From Lacrimispora saccharolytica (lineage in GTDB: Bacteria > Bacillota > Clostridia > Lachnospirales > Lachnospiraceae): a stretch of DNA of 57,279 nucleotides. Positions 23,478 through 33,200 of the stretch are shown piece after piece. Every line of letters starts with the position of its first letter. Within the stretch, counting starts at the first letter, position 1. Where the stretch lies: the NCBI GenBank assembly GCA_016899975.1, contig JACJJN010000022.1, positions 1 to 57,279 of the forward strand. The letters are read 5' to 3'. Both the position numbers and the translations under genes were made by a program. Under the pieces are notes generated by a model, which was not told the origin of the DNA, did not search any database, and saw nothing but the letters and a program-made list of their open reading frames with translations.

Positions 23478-24758
23478 ATGAGAAAGAGGAAAAGGGTTTT
23501 TGCATTTTACCGGTATACGGAGTGTGACAGCATGGCGGCGTATCTGGAGGGGATGGCGCGGAAAGGATGGCATTTTTCCGGGTGGAGACTTGGGATGATC
23601 TTTGAGAAGGGAGAGCCGGAGAATACGGAGTATGCCGTGGAGGTTTTTCCAAAAGGCAGTGAGGATGACAGAAGACCTGAAGCGGATGCGGAGGAATATG
23701 GTGAGTATTGTGAGGCGGCGGGATGGAAGCTGGTTGACAGCAGGAAGAAGTTCTGCGTCTTCCGGAAGATCCGGGAAGATGCCGTTCCGATCGTGACGGA
23801 GGAAGAGCGTATTGAGAATGTCTGCAAAGCGGAGTTTCGCTATCGGCTGAAAAGGCTGCCATGTCTTTTGTTTGGAACGTGGACGAGCTGGATGAACTTT
23901 TTGACAGGAAGGGCAGAAAACTGGCTGTTCAGTAATCTGATGATGACGACGTTTTTGCTGCTTAATTTGCTGGTGGTGATGGAAGTTGGAAAGCTGGCAG
24001 GGCTGGCAGTGTGGAGTTTTCAAAAGAAAAGGAAATGGAAAGCAGGCATCGTTCCGTTTTTCGGAAGCAGAAACAGGATTGTCTGCTGCTGGCAGCGGCT
24101 CCGTGTAATTGCCTATGGCATCCCGCTTGCGATGATAACGGTTGTTTTCGGGATCACGGGAGAGTATGGATTCATGGCTGCATTGCTGGGAATGATTTTT
24201 CTGCTGTTTGCGTTGGAGGCTGGGATTGAATTTTTGCGTCCGGAACGTGAGATTCGGTGGCTGCTGGAGCTGGTGGTAAGTTTTGTGATTCTATTTGGAT
24301 TTGTAATTGCTTGGATTGCACTCGTTGTCGCTGAAACAGAGTCTGAGAAACAGCAGAACAGGACGATATCTGTGGATATGGGACAATCGGAGGAAGCGGA
24401 TCTTGCGGTAGAAAGTTTTGAGGAACAGGAAAGCATCTTTGGAACCCGCCAGTATATCCGGGGAGATTATACGGTGGATACGGAGCAGGGAAGGCAGACA
24501 GGGGAAATCACGGTGTTCGTTTATGAAAGTCCGTATCCCTGGATTCTGCAGTTTCTGTGGGGAGAGCAGACCGACGGGGCTTCCGGTTCGGAGGAGCAGG
24601 CGGAAGAGCTGGAGGCGCTCCGGGTACAGACAGAGCACAGAGACGGATGGCGCCGGGACGTTGTTCTGTATCAGGAACAGCTGCTGGCCGTTGAGGATTC
24701 TGACAGCCTGGCGGAACCGTACGGGCTTCGGATCTTCGAAAACTATTTGGATCACTGA
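23478..24758 (+). CDS. DUF2812-domain membrane protein
   Basis: A 426-residue protein. The N-terminal DUF2812 domain (about 1-125) has the signature MAAYLEGMARKGWHFSGW followed by a strand-rich segment ending YCEAAGWKLVDSRKKFCVF. Membrane helices lie near 155-175, 215-260 and 270-290. An acidic linker and a C-terminal soluble region follow (CVF-type beta strands, ending RIFENYLDH). DUF2812 proteins are nearly always next to a PadR regulator and are thought to be stress- or membrane-related; their function is unknown. GGGAGG precedes the ATG by 8 nt. Here the PadR gene is downstream, the reverse of the usual order. Confidence 0.82.
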   Translation: MRKRKRVFAFYRYTECDSMAAYLEGMARKGWHFSGWRLGMIFEKGEPENTEYAVEVFPKGSEDDRRPEADAEEYGEYCEAAGWKLVDSRKKFCVFRKIREDAVPIVTEEERIENVCKAEFRYRLKRLPCLLFGTWTSWMNFLTGRAENWLFSNLMMTTFLLLNLLVVMEVGKLAGLAVWSFQKKRKWKAGIVPFFGSRNRIVCCWQRLRVIAYGIPLAMITVVFGITGEYGFMAALLGMIFLLFALEAGIEFLRPEREIRWLLELVVSFVILFGFVIAWIALVVAETESEKQQNRTISVDMGQSEEADLAVESFEEQESIFGTRQYIRGDYTVDTEQGRQTGEITVFVYESPYPWILQFLWGEQTDGASGSEEQAEELEALRVQTEHRDGWRRDVVLYQEQLLAVEDSDSLAEPYGLRIFENYLDH

Positions 24759-24776
24759 TGGATGGAAGTTTTGTGG

Positions 24777-24796
24777 CCGTTCAGCTGGCTGAACGG
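24777..24796. repeat. Short GTTCAGC/GCTGAAC palindrome
   Basis: CCGTTCAGC-TG-GCTGAACGG, a 9-bp stem with a 2-nt loop followed by TTAC: a minimal member of the dispersed REP-like family, located between the DUF2812 and PadR genes. Confidence 0.75.
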
Positions 24797-24885
24797 TTAC
24801 GATTCTTTCCCTGGATTTGCGTTCTCCGGTGGAGAATCGTTTCGGTTTATGATAGGATATAAGATAGGATAAAGGAGAGAAAAAC

Positions 24886-25203
24886 ATGGCGAGGGAACAG
24901 TTTCAGACATTGACAGAACCGATGTATTATATCCTGTTGGCACTTCTGGAGGAATGCTGCGGTGTTGATATTATGGATAAGGTACAGGAACTGTCCCATG
25001 GCCGTGTCCGCGTGGGACCTGGAACCCTGTACGCAATGCTTTCAAAATTTGAGGAAAACTCGGTGATCCGGATGACGGGACAGGAAGGAAGACGGAAATC
25101 CTATGTGATCACGGAACACGGGAAACAAATGCTGCAGGCGGAGTACCAGAGGCTGAAAATTATGACAGAGGATGGAAAAAGGATACTGGAACAAGCAAAG
25201 TAA
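24886..25203 (+). CDS. PadR-family transcriptional regulator
   Basis: Winged-helix repressor of 105 residues. The recognition region VRVGPGTLYAMLSKFEENSV (about 43-62) and the wing RRKSYVITEHGKQML are typical of PadR subfamily 2 proteins that accompany DUF2812 genes. AAAGGAG precedes the ATG at the proper distance. By family habit it represses its own operon and responds to a small molecule, cell-wall stress or phenolics. The inverted repeat at 23387 upstream of the partner gene is the likely operator; the 127-nt gap upstream has only a REP-like palindrome and a small TTCTCC/GGAGAA hairpin. Confidence 0.92.
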   Translation: MAREQFQTLTEPMYYILLALLEECCGVDIMDKVQELSHGRVRVGPGTLYAMLSKFEENSVIRMTGQEGRRKSYVITEHGKQMLQAEYQRLKIMTEDGKRILEQAK

Positions 25204-25485
25204 ATTTCCTCCAGGATCAAGGCTTTTTTGGAGCGGTTCTATTGTCTGGCACAGGAGGATCCGAATCCGCCGCTGGGAAGATACGAACGGGAAACCGCAG
25301 ATTCAGGGGACTGGATGGCTGGAAAAAGCGTATGAGTTTGGAAAAACTGTTTATGGGGAATGATGTTTTTTTGAAAGAAACGGAGGTGAAAGGTCAGTGA
25401 ATTAATTGATGATTATAACAGCAGCTTTTATTATGAAAACCCGTCCTATATTTTGGAGTGTTTTCTGGAAAATAAGGTGCTGTAA
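25204..25485 (+). other. Chain of short, coding-like frames; probable gene remnants
   Basis: Three short stretches have the codon character of neighbouring genes but no complete gene. The first follows the PadR stop, contains FLERFYCLAQEDPNPPLG and ends at TGA 25333-25335. The second is a 22-codon frame, ATG at 25332, overlapping that stop. The third, IDDYNSSFYYENPSYILECF, runs to TAA at 25483-25485; a good GGAGGTG (25382) stands before it but no start codon. I do not recognise the protein(s). A decayed operon tail is the simplest reading. Confidence 0.4.
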
Positions 25486-25551
25486 CGTCATACACTCTAA
25501 ATATCTCAGTGAAGCAAAAAACATTGGAAGTGGAAAGGAAAAAACAGAAAG

Positions 25552-26358
25552 ATGGCAAAACAGACGAAAGGCTTTTGTAAGTATTGTGGGAAGGAATATA
25601 CGAGGGGAGGAATGCTTCGGCATTTGTCTGCCTGCGGTGAGAGAAAGAAAGTGTTGGAAGCAGAGACAGGAAAAAGAAAATGTGGATATTATGAACTGCT
25701 TCTGATGGGAAGATATAACAAAAATTATTGGCTGATCATAGAAATCCGGGAGACGGCTACCCTCAGAGAGCTGGATCAGTTTATCCGTGATATCTGGGTG
25801 GAGTGCTGCGGGCATTTGAGTGAATTTAACATTGCCGGGCAGCGGTATGAAGTGCTTCCGGATGAAGACTTTTTCTGGGATGAACCGTCAAAAAGTATGG
25901 ACTATAAACTGAGCAGTGTGCTTTCTGCCGGAATGGAATTTACTTATGAGTACGATTATGGTTCTACAACAGAACTGATTGTGAAAGTTCAGGAATATCG
26001 GATCGGGATCTGGAAAAAGGAGGCGGTCACGATTCTGTCCAGGAACAATCCGCCGGAAATAATCTGCAGTGTCTGTGGAAAGAATCCGGCAGAATGGGTG
26101 AATCCGGAAGGATTTTATACAGGAGAACCGTTTTTGTGTGAGAAATGTCTGAAAAAGAAAAAGGAAGACAGAGAAATGGAAGAAGATGAGTACGAGGAAG
26201 AGGATGAATATATGTTGGATGACGGATGGATGGACGAGGATTTTCTTCTTCCAATCTGCAATTCACCGCGAATGGGGGTCTGCGGATACTGCGGAAGTGA
26301 GAAGTATCCGGACAAGTTCGTTCCGGATATTATGATCATAGAGGAGAAAAACCAATGA
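25552..26358 (+). CDS. pRiA4b ORF-3-like protein with zinc-binding motifs
   Basis: A 268-residue soluble protein. A C2H-type finger lies near the N-terminus (FCKYCGKEYTRGGMLRHLSAC). A central pRiA4b ORF-3 domain (about 55-160) has the typical LDQFIRDIWVECCGHLSEF and FTYEYDYGSTTELIVKV stretches. Two more zinc-ribbon-like pairs follow (ICSVCGKNPAEW with FLCEKC, and GVCGYCGSEKYP), separated by an acidic Glu/Asp run. Proteins of this domain are scattered on plasmids and chromosomes and have no assigned function. The stop codon TGA overlaps the ATG of the next gene (ATGA), implying coupling. Confidence 0.82.
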   Translation: MAKQTKGFCKYCGKEYTRGGMLRHLSACGERKKVLEAETGKRKCGYYELLLMGRYNKNYWLIIEIRETATLRELDQFIRDIWVECCGHLSEFNIAGQRYEVLPDEDFFWDEPSKSMDYKLSSVLSAGMEFTYEYDYGSTTELIVKVQEYRIGIWKKEAVTILSRNNPPEIICSVCGKNPAEWVNPEGFYTGEPFLCEKCLKKKKEDREMEEDEYEEEDEYMLDDGWMDEDFLLPICNSPRMGVCGYCGSEKYPDKFVPDIMIIEEKNQ

Positions 26359-26775
26359 TAGCGCCAAGAAAATTACAGTTCGCAGCTGCAAAAGGAATTG
26401 TTCGCGCAGTATGACTGCAATCGATGCAGAAACTGCTGTAAAATGTATCATGGATCTGTTCCTGCGGAGGATATTCAGCGTGATGCGGAGTATCTTCAGA
26501 TGTCCCAGGAAGATTTTATGAGTCTGTATCTGGACGTGACGGCAGAAAGCGGGGAATACAGTACACGCCATAAGCCCTGTGATTTTTTGAAAGAAGACGG
26601 AAAATGCCTTCTGGGGGACTGCAAGCCTGAGAGCTGCAAAAAATATCCGCATACAGATCAGCCGGATCGTATGGGGAGTTTGTATAGTATCATAGATTTT
26701 GCAGAAGTCTGTCCGGTTGTCTATGAGATGCTGGAGAGGCTGAAAGAGATTTACGGATTCCGCAGAAGGCGGTAA
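26355..26775 (+). pseudogene. YkgJ-family Cys-cluster protein with apparent 1-nt frameshift near its start
   Basis: From TTG 26398 an open frame encodes FAQYDCNRCRNCCKMYHG and later CDFL...CLLGDCKPESCKKYP: the eight-Cys cluster of the YkgJ/CxxCxxCC family, presumed to bind zinc or Fe-S. The natural start is the ATG at 26355, with GAGGAG 8 nt upstream and overlapping the previous stop, but it reads MIAPRKLQ and soon stops. Removing one A from the AAAA run at 26369-26372 joins both frames into MIAPRNYSSQLQKELFAQYD, a natural N-terminus. The gene is thus shifted by one base (mutation, slippage or sequencing error). Otherwise initiation at TTG/CTG would give about 125 residues. Confidence 0.75.
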
Positions 26776-26864
26776 CAGGTAACTGTTCCGTCGGCGAAAT
26801 GAATGGTTAAGGGTAGAGACAGGCATATAAGCATGATGTCACAAAGAACAGAAAGGTCGCAGAA

Positions 26865-29800
26865 ATGTCATTACAATTTATTTTCGGGAATTCCGGCTCC
26901 GGGAAATCGGAGTACGGATTTCGTTACATCATAGAAAAGGCAATGCGTCATCCGGAACGGCGTTTTCTGGTGGTCGTGCCGGAGCAGTTTACGATGCAGA
27001 CGCAGAAGACGATTGTCTCCATGCATCCGGACGGGGGAATTTTGAATATTGACGTGCTGAGCTTTCAGCGTCTTGCCTACCGGATCTTTGAGGAGACCGG
27101 CGGGGAGCTGCGGCCTTTGCTGTCGGAGACGGGAAAGACCCTGGTGCTCCAGAGGATCGCGCAGGAGCAGGAGAAAAATCTGAAGGTGCTGGGACAGAAC
27201 CTGAAACGCCATGGCGCTGTGGCGAAAATGAAATCGCTGGTTTCGGAGCTGATGCAGTATCAGGTGACCGGAGAGGATCTGGAGCTGTGGCGGGAGCAGG
27301 CGAAAGGAAAGCCGCTGCTGGCGCTGAAGCTGCAGGATATCGGCTGTATTTACCAGGCGTTTGAGGAGTATTTACGGGACAGTTATGTGACGCCGGAAGG
27401 GGTTCTTGAGGTTCTGACCGCAAAGCTGGAACAGTCGGAGAAGATCCGGACCAGTGAAATCCTGTTTGACGGATTTGTAGGCTTTACGCCGATCCAGCTG
27501 AAAGTATTGAAGGAACTGATGGCGCTGAGCCCCAGGCTTCTGGTGACGGTGACGATGGACGAGCGGGAGAATCCGGTGGGCAGATGTGGTCCTCAGAATC
27601 TGTTTTTTGCCAGCAAAAAGATGGTGCGGCAGCTTCTGGACCGTGCCCAGGAGGTACACTGCGAGGTCCTTCCGGAGGTTTGGGCCAGGCGGGGGGAGCA
27701 CAGCCGGTTCCGAAAGGGAAGCGCGCTGGATTTTCTGGAGCAGCATCTGTACCGTTATGACAAAGAACAGTGGGAGAGAACGCCGGATGATGAACTTTCC
27801 ATCCGTGTGATGGTAAACCCTCAGGAGGAGCTGCGGGCAGTGGCAGGGAAAATCCATGAACTGGTCCGTGCCGGAGGATACCGCTACCGGGAGATCGCGG
27901 TGATTTCCGGGGACCTTTCTTCTTATGCCAGCTACGCCCGGCAGATTTTCCGGCAGGCGGGAATCCCGTGTTTTATCGACGAGAAGCATACGGTTTTGAT
28001 GAATCCTTTTGTGGAGTTTCTCCGGGCGGCATTGGATCTGGTCGTTCAGGATTTTTCTTATGAGTCGGTCTTCCGTTATCTGCGGTGCGGGATGGGCTGT
28101 CTTTCACGGGAGGAGACGGACGAACTGGAAAATTATGTGATTGCCCTTGGAATCCGGGGATTTCAGCGGTACCGGGAAACATGGACCCGGTGTTACCGGG
28201 GTATGAAACCGGAGGAACTGCTGCATATCAATGAACTGCGCCGCCGTTTTCTGGAGGAAGTGGAGGCGTTTGCCCAGGGAATGAAGCAGCGCAGGACGCC
28301 GGTTCTTTTCAAGACGAAAACCCTCTATGAATTTATTGTGAAAAGCGACTGTCAGAGGAAGCTGGAACGGCAGAAAAAAATGTTCCAGGACCGTGGAGAA
28401 GCGGCGATGGCACGGGAATATGCCCAGATTTACGGGATCGTCATGGAGCTGCTGGACAAGCTTGTGGAGGTGCTGGGAGACGAGGCGATTTCTCTTTCTG
28501 ATTACCAGGAAATTCTGGAAGCAGGATTCCAGGAGGCACAGGTGGCGGTGATCCCGCCGTCGGCGGATCAGGTGCTGATCGGAGACAATGAGAGAACCAG
28601 GCTGAAAAATATCCGGGTACTGTTTTTTGTCGGCGTCAATGAGGGACTGATTCCACGGCATACCGGTTCCGGAGGAATTCTCTCGGAGCCGGACCGGGAG
28701 GAATTGAAGCGAAATCAGGCGGAACTGTCGCCCACTTCCCGGGAAGAAATGTATATGCAGCGGTTTTATCTTTATCTGAATCTGACCAAGCCGTCGGAGA
28801 AGCTGTATCTTTCCTACTGCCGGACGAACGCGAAGGGCGAGAGTCTGATGCCGTCCTATCTGATCGGCAGCTTCCGGAAGATGTTTCCGAAGCTGAAGGT
28901 TCTGGAGGCAGGGGAAGTGACAGCGAGTCCGGAGACGCCGCTGGACGCTCTGCCGGCATTTCTGGAGGGACTGCATCAGGCGGCGGAAGGACAGGCTGCC
29001 CCGGAATTTCTGGAATTGTACCGGTGGTATAAAAACCATCCGGAGGCGGGAATCCCGGCGGACGATTATGTGGAGGCTGTTTTTTACTGCAATCCGAAGG
29101 ATGTGATCGGAAAGACCGCCGCCCACGCCCTCTATGGACAGGTGCTGACCAACAGCGCTACCCGTCTGGAGCGGTACGCGGCATGCGCGTTCGCCCATTT
29201 TATGGAATATGGGCTTCGGCTGCAGGAGCGGGTGCAGTATGAGTTTAAAGCGAACGACATGGGAAGTGTGATGCATGAGGCGCTGGAACAGTTTTCCCGG
29301 CTGCTGGAAAAGCAAGGGCTGGAATGGAAGAATCTGGACGAGGAGGAGAGGGACCGTCTGATCGATGAGAGCGTGGAGGCTGTCATCGGGGATTACGGGA
29401 ATACGATCCTACAGAGCAGCAGCCGGAACCGGTATATGATCCTACGGGTGAAGCGGATTCTGCGGCGGACGGTCTGGGCGCTGCAGGAGCAGCTGAAAAA
29501 GGGAAGCTTTACGCCGGGTGCCTTTGAGGTTTCTTTTGCGATGGAAGACTCCCTGGACGCGATCAATATTACGCTTTCCGACGAGGAGAAACTGCGGCTG
29601 CGGGGGCGGATCGACCGGATGGATGTATGTGAGAAGAACGATACGGTGTATGTGAAGATCATCGACTATAAGTCCGGAAATACTTCTCTGGATCTGGTCG
29701 CGCTGTATTATGGCCTGCAGCTGCAGCTGGTGGTCTATATGGACGCGGCGCTGGAACTGGAGGAAAAGAAGCACCCCGGAAAGGACGTAGAGCCTGCCGG

Positions 29801-30284
29801 AATTTTTTACTATCATATCGGGGATCCGATGCTGGAAAAAAAGGACGGGGAAACGGACGAGGCGTGGAACCGGAGACTGCTGGCGGCGCTGAAGATGGAC
29901 GGTCTGGTCAATGCGGATCCGGAAGTGGTGGCGCTGCTGGACCATTCGGTGGGTGCAGGGGCGTCGTCGGATGTGGTGCCGGTGGGTTATAAAAAAGACG
30001 GGAGCTTCAGCAGCTATTCCAAGGTGGCAACCCGGGAAGAATTTTCTGTGATCCGGAAGTACACGGAACTGAAGATCCGGGAGATCGGCAGGGGAATCCT
30101 GGACGGGAACGCGGAGGCGGCGCCTTATCAGCTGGGAGCGAAAAACGCCTGCACGTTCTGTGCTTACAGCGGAATCTGCGGGTTTGACCAGCGGCTGCCG
30201 GGATTCCAGTACCGAAAGCTGAAAACGCTGGATGATTTCGAATTGATCAAGGCGATGCAGGAGGATGTTGAGACATGGGAGTAA
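26865..30284 (+). CDS. addB: AddB, helicase-nuclease subunit B
   Basis: Subunit of the AddAB enzyme that unwinds and resects DNA double-strand ends up to a Chi-type site for RecA loading. The protein has 1139 residues. The Walker-A-like loop FGNSGSGKSEYG is at 7-18. The C-terminal nuclease domain has IIDYKSGNT (about 940) and the Fe-S cysteines: one in YAACAFAHF (about 773) and the triplet Cys-x2-Cys-x5-Cys in CTFCAYSGIC (about 1096-1105). The start ATG follows AGAAAGG. The 3' end overlaps addA by 10 nt, as is usual for the pair. Confidence 0.97.
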   Translation: MSLQFIFGNSGSGKSEYGFRYIIEKAMRHPERRFLVVVPEQFTMQTQKTIVSMHPDGGILNIDVLSFQRLAYRIFEETGGELRPLLSETGKTLVLQRIAQEQEKNLKVLGQNLKRHGAVAKMKSLVSELMQYQVTGEDLELWREQAKGKPLLALKLQDIGCIYQAFEEYLRDSYVTPEGVLEVLTAKLEQSEKIRTSEILFDGFVGFTPIQLKVLKELMALSPRLLVTVTMDERENPVGRCGPQNLFFASKKMVRQLLDRAQEVHCEVLPEVWARRGEHSRFRKGSALDFLEQHLYRYDKEQWERTPDDELSIRVMVNPQEELRAVAGKIHELVRAGGYRYREIAVISGDLSSYASYARQIFRQAGIPCFIDEKHTVLMNPFVEFLRAALDLVVQDFSYESVFRYLRCGMGCLSREETDELENYVIALGIRGFQRYRETWTRCYRGMKPEELLHINELRRRFLEEVEAFAQGMKQRRTPVLFKTKTLYEFIVKSDCQRKLERQKKMFQDRGEAAMAREYAQIYGIVMELLDKLVEVLGDEAISLSDYQEILEAGFQEAQVAVIPPSADQVLIGDNERTRLKNIRVLFFVGVNEGLIPRHTGSGGILSEPDREELKRNQAELSPTSREEMYMQRFYLYLNLTKPSEKLYLSYCRTNAKGESLMPSYLIGSFRKMFPKLKVLEAGEVTASPETPLDALPAFLEGLHQAAEGQAAPEFLELYRWYKNHPEAGIPADDYVEAVFYCNPKDVIGKTAAHALYGQVLTNSATRLERYAACAFAHFMEYGLRLQERVQYEFKANDMGSVMHEALEQFSRLLEKQGLEWKNLDEEERDRLIDESVEAVIGDYGNTILQSSSRNRYMILRVKRILRRTVWALQEQLKKGSFTPGAFEVSFAMEDSLDAINITLSDEEKLRLRGRIDRMDVCEKNDTVYVKIIDYKSGNTSLDLVALYYGLQLQLVVYMDAALELEEKKHPGKDVEPAGIFYYHIGDPMLEKKDGETDEAWNRRLLAALKMDGLVNADPEVVALLDHSVGAGASSDVVPVGYKKDGSFSSYSKVATREEFSVIRKYTELKIREIGRGILDGNAEAAPYQLGAKNACTFCAYSGICGFDQRLPGFQYRKLKTLDDFELIKAMQEDVETWE

Positions 30285-33200
30285 AATGGACCAGAGAACA
30301 GGAGCAGGTGATCCGCCTGAGAGGAAAAAACCTTCTGGTAAGCGCGGCAGCCGGTTCCGGAAAAACGGCGGTTCTTGTAGAGCGGATCCTTTCCCGGGTG
30401 ATGGATCCGCAGCAGCCGATCGACGTGGACGAGCTGCTGATCGTGACGTTCACCCGGGCGGCGGCCGGGGAGATGCGGGAGAGGATCGGACAGGCGCTGC
30501 AGCAGGCCATTGAGGAGGATCCGGACAACGATCATCTTCAGCGTCAGCAGACCCTTCTTCATCATGCCCAGATCAATACGATCCACGGCTTCTGTTCCTA
30601 TGTGATCCAGAATTATTTCCAGATGATCGATCTGGACCCGGCTTACCGGATGGCGGAGGACGGGGAAATCCGTCTGCTCCGTTCGGATGTGGTGAAGGAG
30701 GTTCTGGAAGAAGGCTATACAGAACAGACGCCGGAATTTGAAAATTTTATCGAATGTTACGCAGCGGGGAAAACAGATGAGGGGATCGAGGACCTGATCC
30801 TGAATCTGTTTGATTTCGCGTCCAGCTATCCGTGGCCGGAGGAATGGCTTGCGAAGTGTCAGGAAACTTATGAGATTTCCATGAAGGAGGAACTGGAAGA
30901 CTCCTCATGGATGCGGTATCTGATGGGTGAGGCGGAGAAAAATCTGGAGAGTATCCGGAACATGCAGGAAGAAACCCTTGCGGTGTTGTCCCGGCCGGGG
31001 GCGCCGGTGCTTTACGAGCCGATGCTTCAGGCGGACCTGGACCAGACGCGGGCGCTGCAGAACTGCCGGACTTACGGGGAACTGCAGAAAGCTTTTGCTT
31101 CGCTGGCGTTTCCGATGCTGTCAAGAAAGAAGGATCCGGATGCTGACGAGACATTGAAGGAAACGGTGAAGGCGAAGCGGGAGGAGACGAAGAAGCTGCT
31201 GAAAGGTCTTCAGGAACAGTATTTTTCCAGGACGGAGGAAGAAATCCTGGAGGATACGGCGGTGAGCCGGGGACCGGTGAAAGAACTGATCCGCCTGACC
31301 CTGCGGTTTACGGAATTGTTTGCGGAGAAGAAGCGGAAAAAGAATCTTCTGGATTATTCAGATCTGGAGCATTTTGCGCTGAAGATCCTGCTGAGAAAGG
31401 AGGACGGGCGTCTGATCCGCACGGATGCTGCGAAAGAACTGGCGCAGCAGTACCGTGAGATCATGATCGACGAGTATCAGGACAGCAACTTTATTCAGGA
31501 GGCGCTGCTGTCGGCGGTGTCCGGGGAAGAGGACGGTATCTGGAACCGGTTTATGGTCGGGGATATCAAACAGAGTATTTACGGTTTCCGTCTGGCGAGG
31601 CCGGAGCTGTTTCTTGAGAAGTACCGGACGTATCAGAGAGAGGATGCGGCGGAGACAGAGGAAGTACGCACAGCGGATGAGGCGAAGTCAGAAGGGGAAA
31701 ACGCGACGAAGACGGAAGCGCGAAACGTGGCAGATGCAGCAGATGCGACGGAAGAAACAGAGACAGAGGATAAGAGAGAAAACCGGCGGATCAGACAGAA
31801 CTGCAGGAGGATTGATCTGCACAGGAATTTCCGCAGCAGGGAGCAGGTGCTGTCCACGGCAAATTATATTTTCCGGAGGGTGATGTGCGAAGATCTGGGC
31901 GGAATTGTGTATGACGATGCCGCCAGTCTTTATCCGGGGGCAGTGTTTCCGGAGACACCATCCGGTTTACAGCCGGAGAATTCTGTTCCGGAATCTTCCG
32001 CCGGAGTGGATACGGCGGATCAGGACGATTACCATACGGAGATCCTTCTTCTGGATCGGAAAGCGCCGGAGCTGGAGGACGACCACAGCCGGGAGACAAT
32101 GATCGAGGCGGAATGTCATATGGTTGCTGCGCGTATTCGGGAACTGGTCGGCAAGGAGCAGGTGCTGGACAAAAAAACGGGTACCTGCCGCCCGGCGTCC
32201 TACCGGGACATTGTGATTCTGCTCCGAACGGTCAGCGGATGGGCGGAGACGTTCCAGCGGGTGCTGCAGGCGTCGGGAATTCCGGCTTACTGTACTTCCA
32301 GAACCGGGTATTTTTCCGCGCGGGAGGTTGTGACAGTCCTGAATTATCTCCAGATCTGCGACAATCCGATGCAGGAGATCCCGTTTGCCGCAGTGCTCCG
32401 CTCTCCGATGGTTGGATGCGGCGCAAGGGAACTGGCGGATATCAAATGCATCGGAAAGGATAAGAAAATCTATGAGGCATGTGCGGAGTATGCGGAAAAC
32501 GGAGAGGATGACACGCTGCGCGGAAAACTCCGGGACTTTCTTTTCCTGTTGGAGGAAATGCGTCGGAAAGTGCCGTATACGCCGATCCACGAGCTGCTGA
32601 CGGAAATCCTGGAACGGACCGGATACAGCGGATACGCGGCGGCGCTTCCGGGCGGGGAACAGAGAAAAGCGAACCTGCAGATGCTGATCGAAAAAGCGGT
32701 GGATTTCGAATCCACCAGTTACCGGGGACTGTTTCATTTTGTACGCTATATCCAGCAGCTTCAGAAGTATGAGGTGGATTTCGGTGAGGTAAATATTCAG
32801 GGCGAGAGCGCGGATACGGTGCGGATTATGAGTATTCATAAGAGCAAGGGACTGGAATTTCCGATTGTATTTGTCTCAGGAATGGGAAAGAAATTCAATC
32901 AGTCGGACAGCCGTGCGGCGCTGGTGCTTCACGCCGGACTAGGAATCGGAGCGGATGTGATCCGGCCAAGTCGAAGGGAAAAGTCGGCGTCTGTCCAGAA
33001 ACAGGTGCTGCGGAAGGCGTTGGCGATGGAAAACCTGGCGGAGGAGATGCGGGTGCTCTATGTGGCGCTGACCCGTGCGAAAGAGAAGTTGATCCTCACC
33101 GGCGCGGTGGACAAACTGGAACAACTGGTCCGAAGATGTGCATCCCTGGCAGAGGCTTCGGTCCAGGCACTGCCGTATCCGGCGCTGTCGTCGGCATCCT

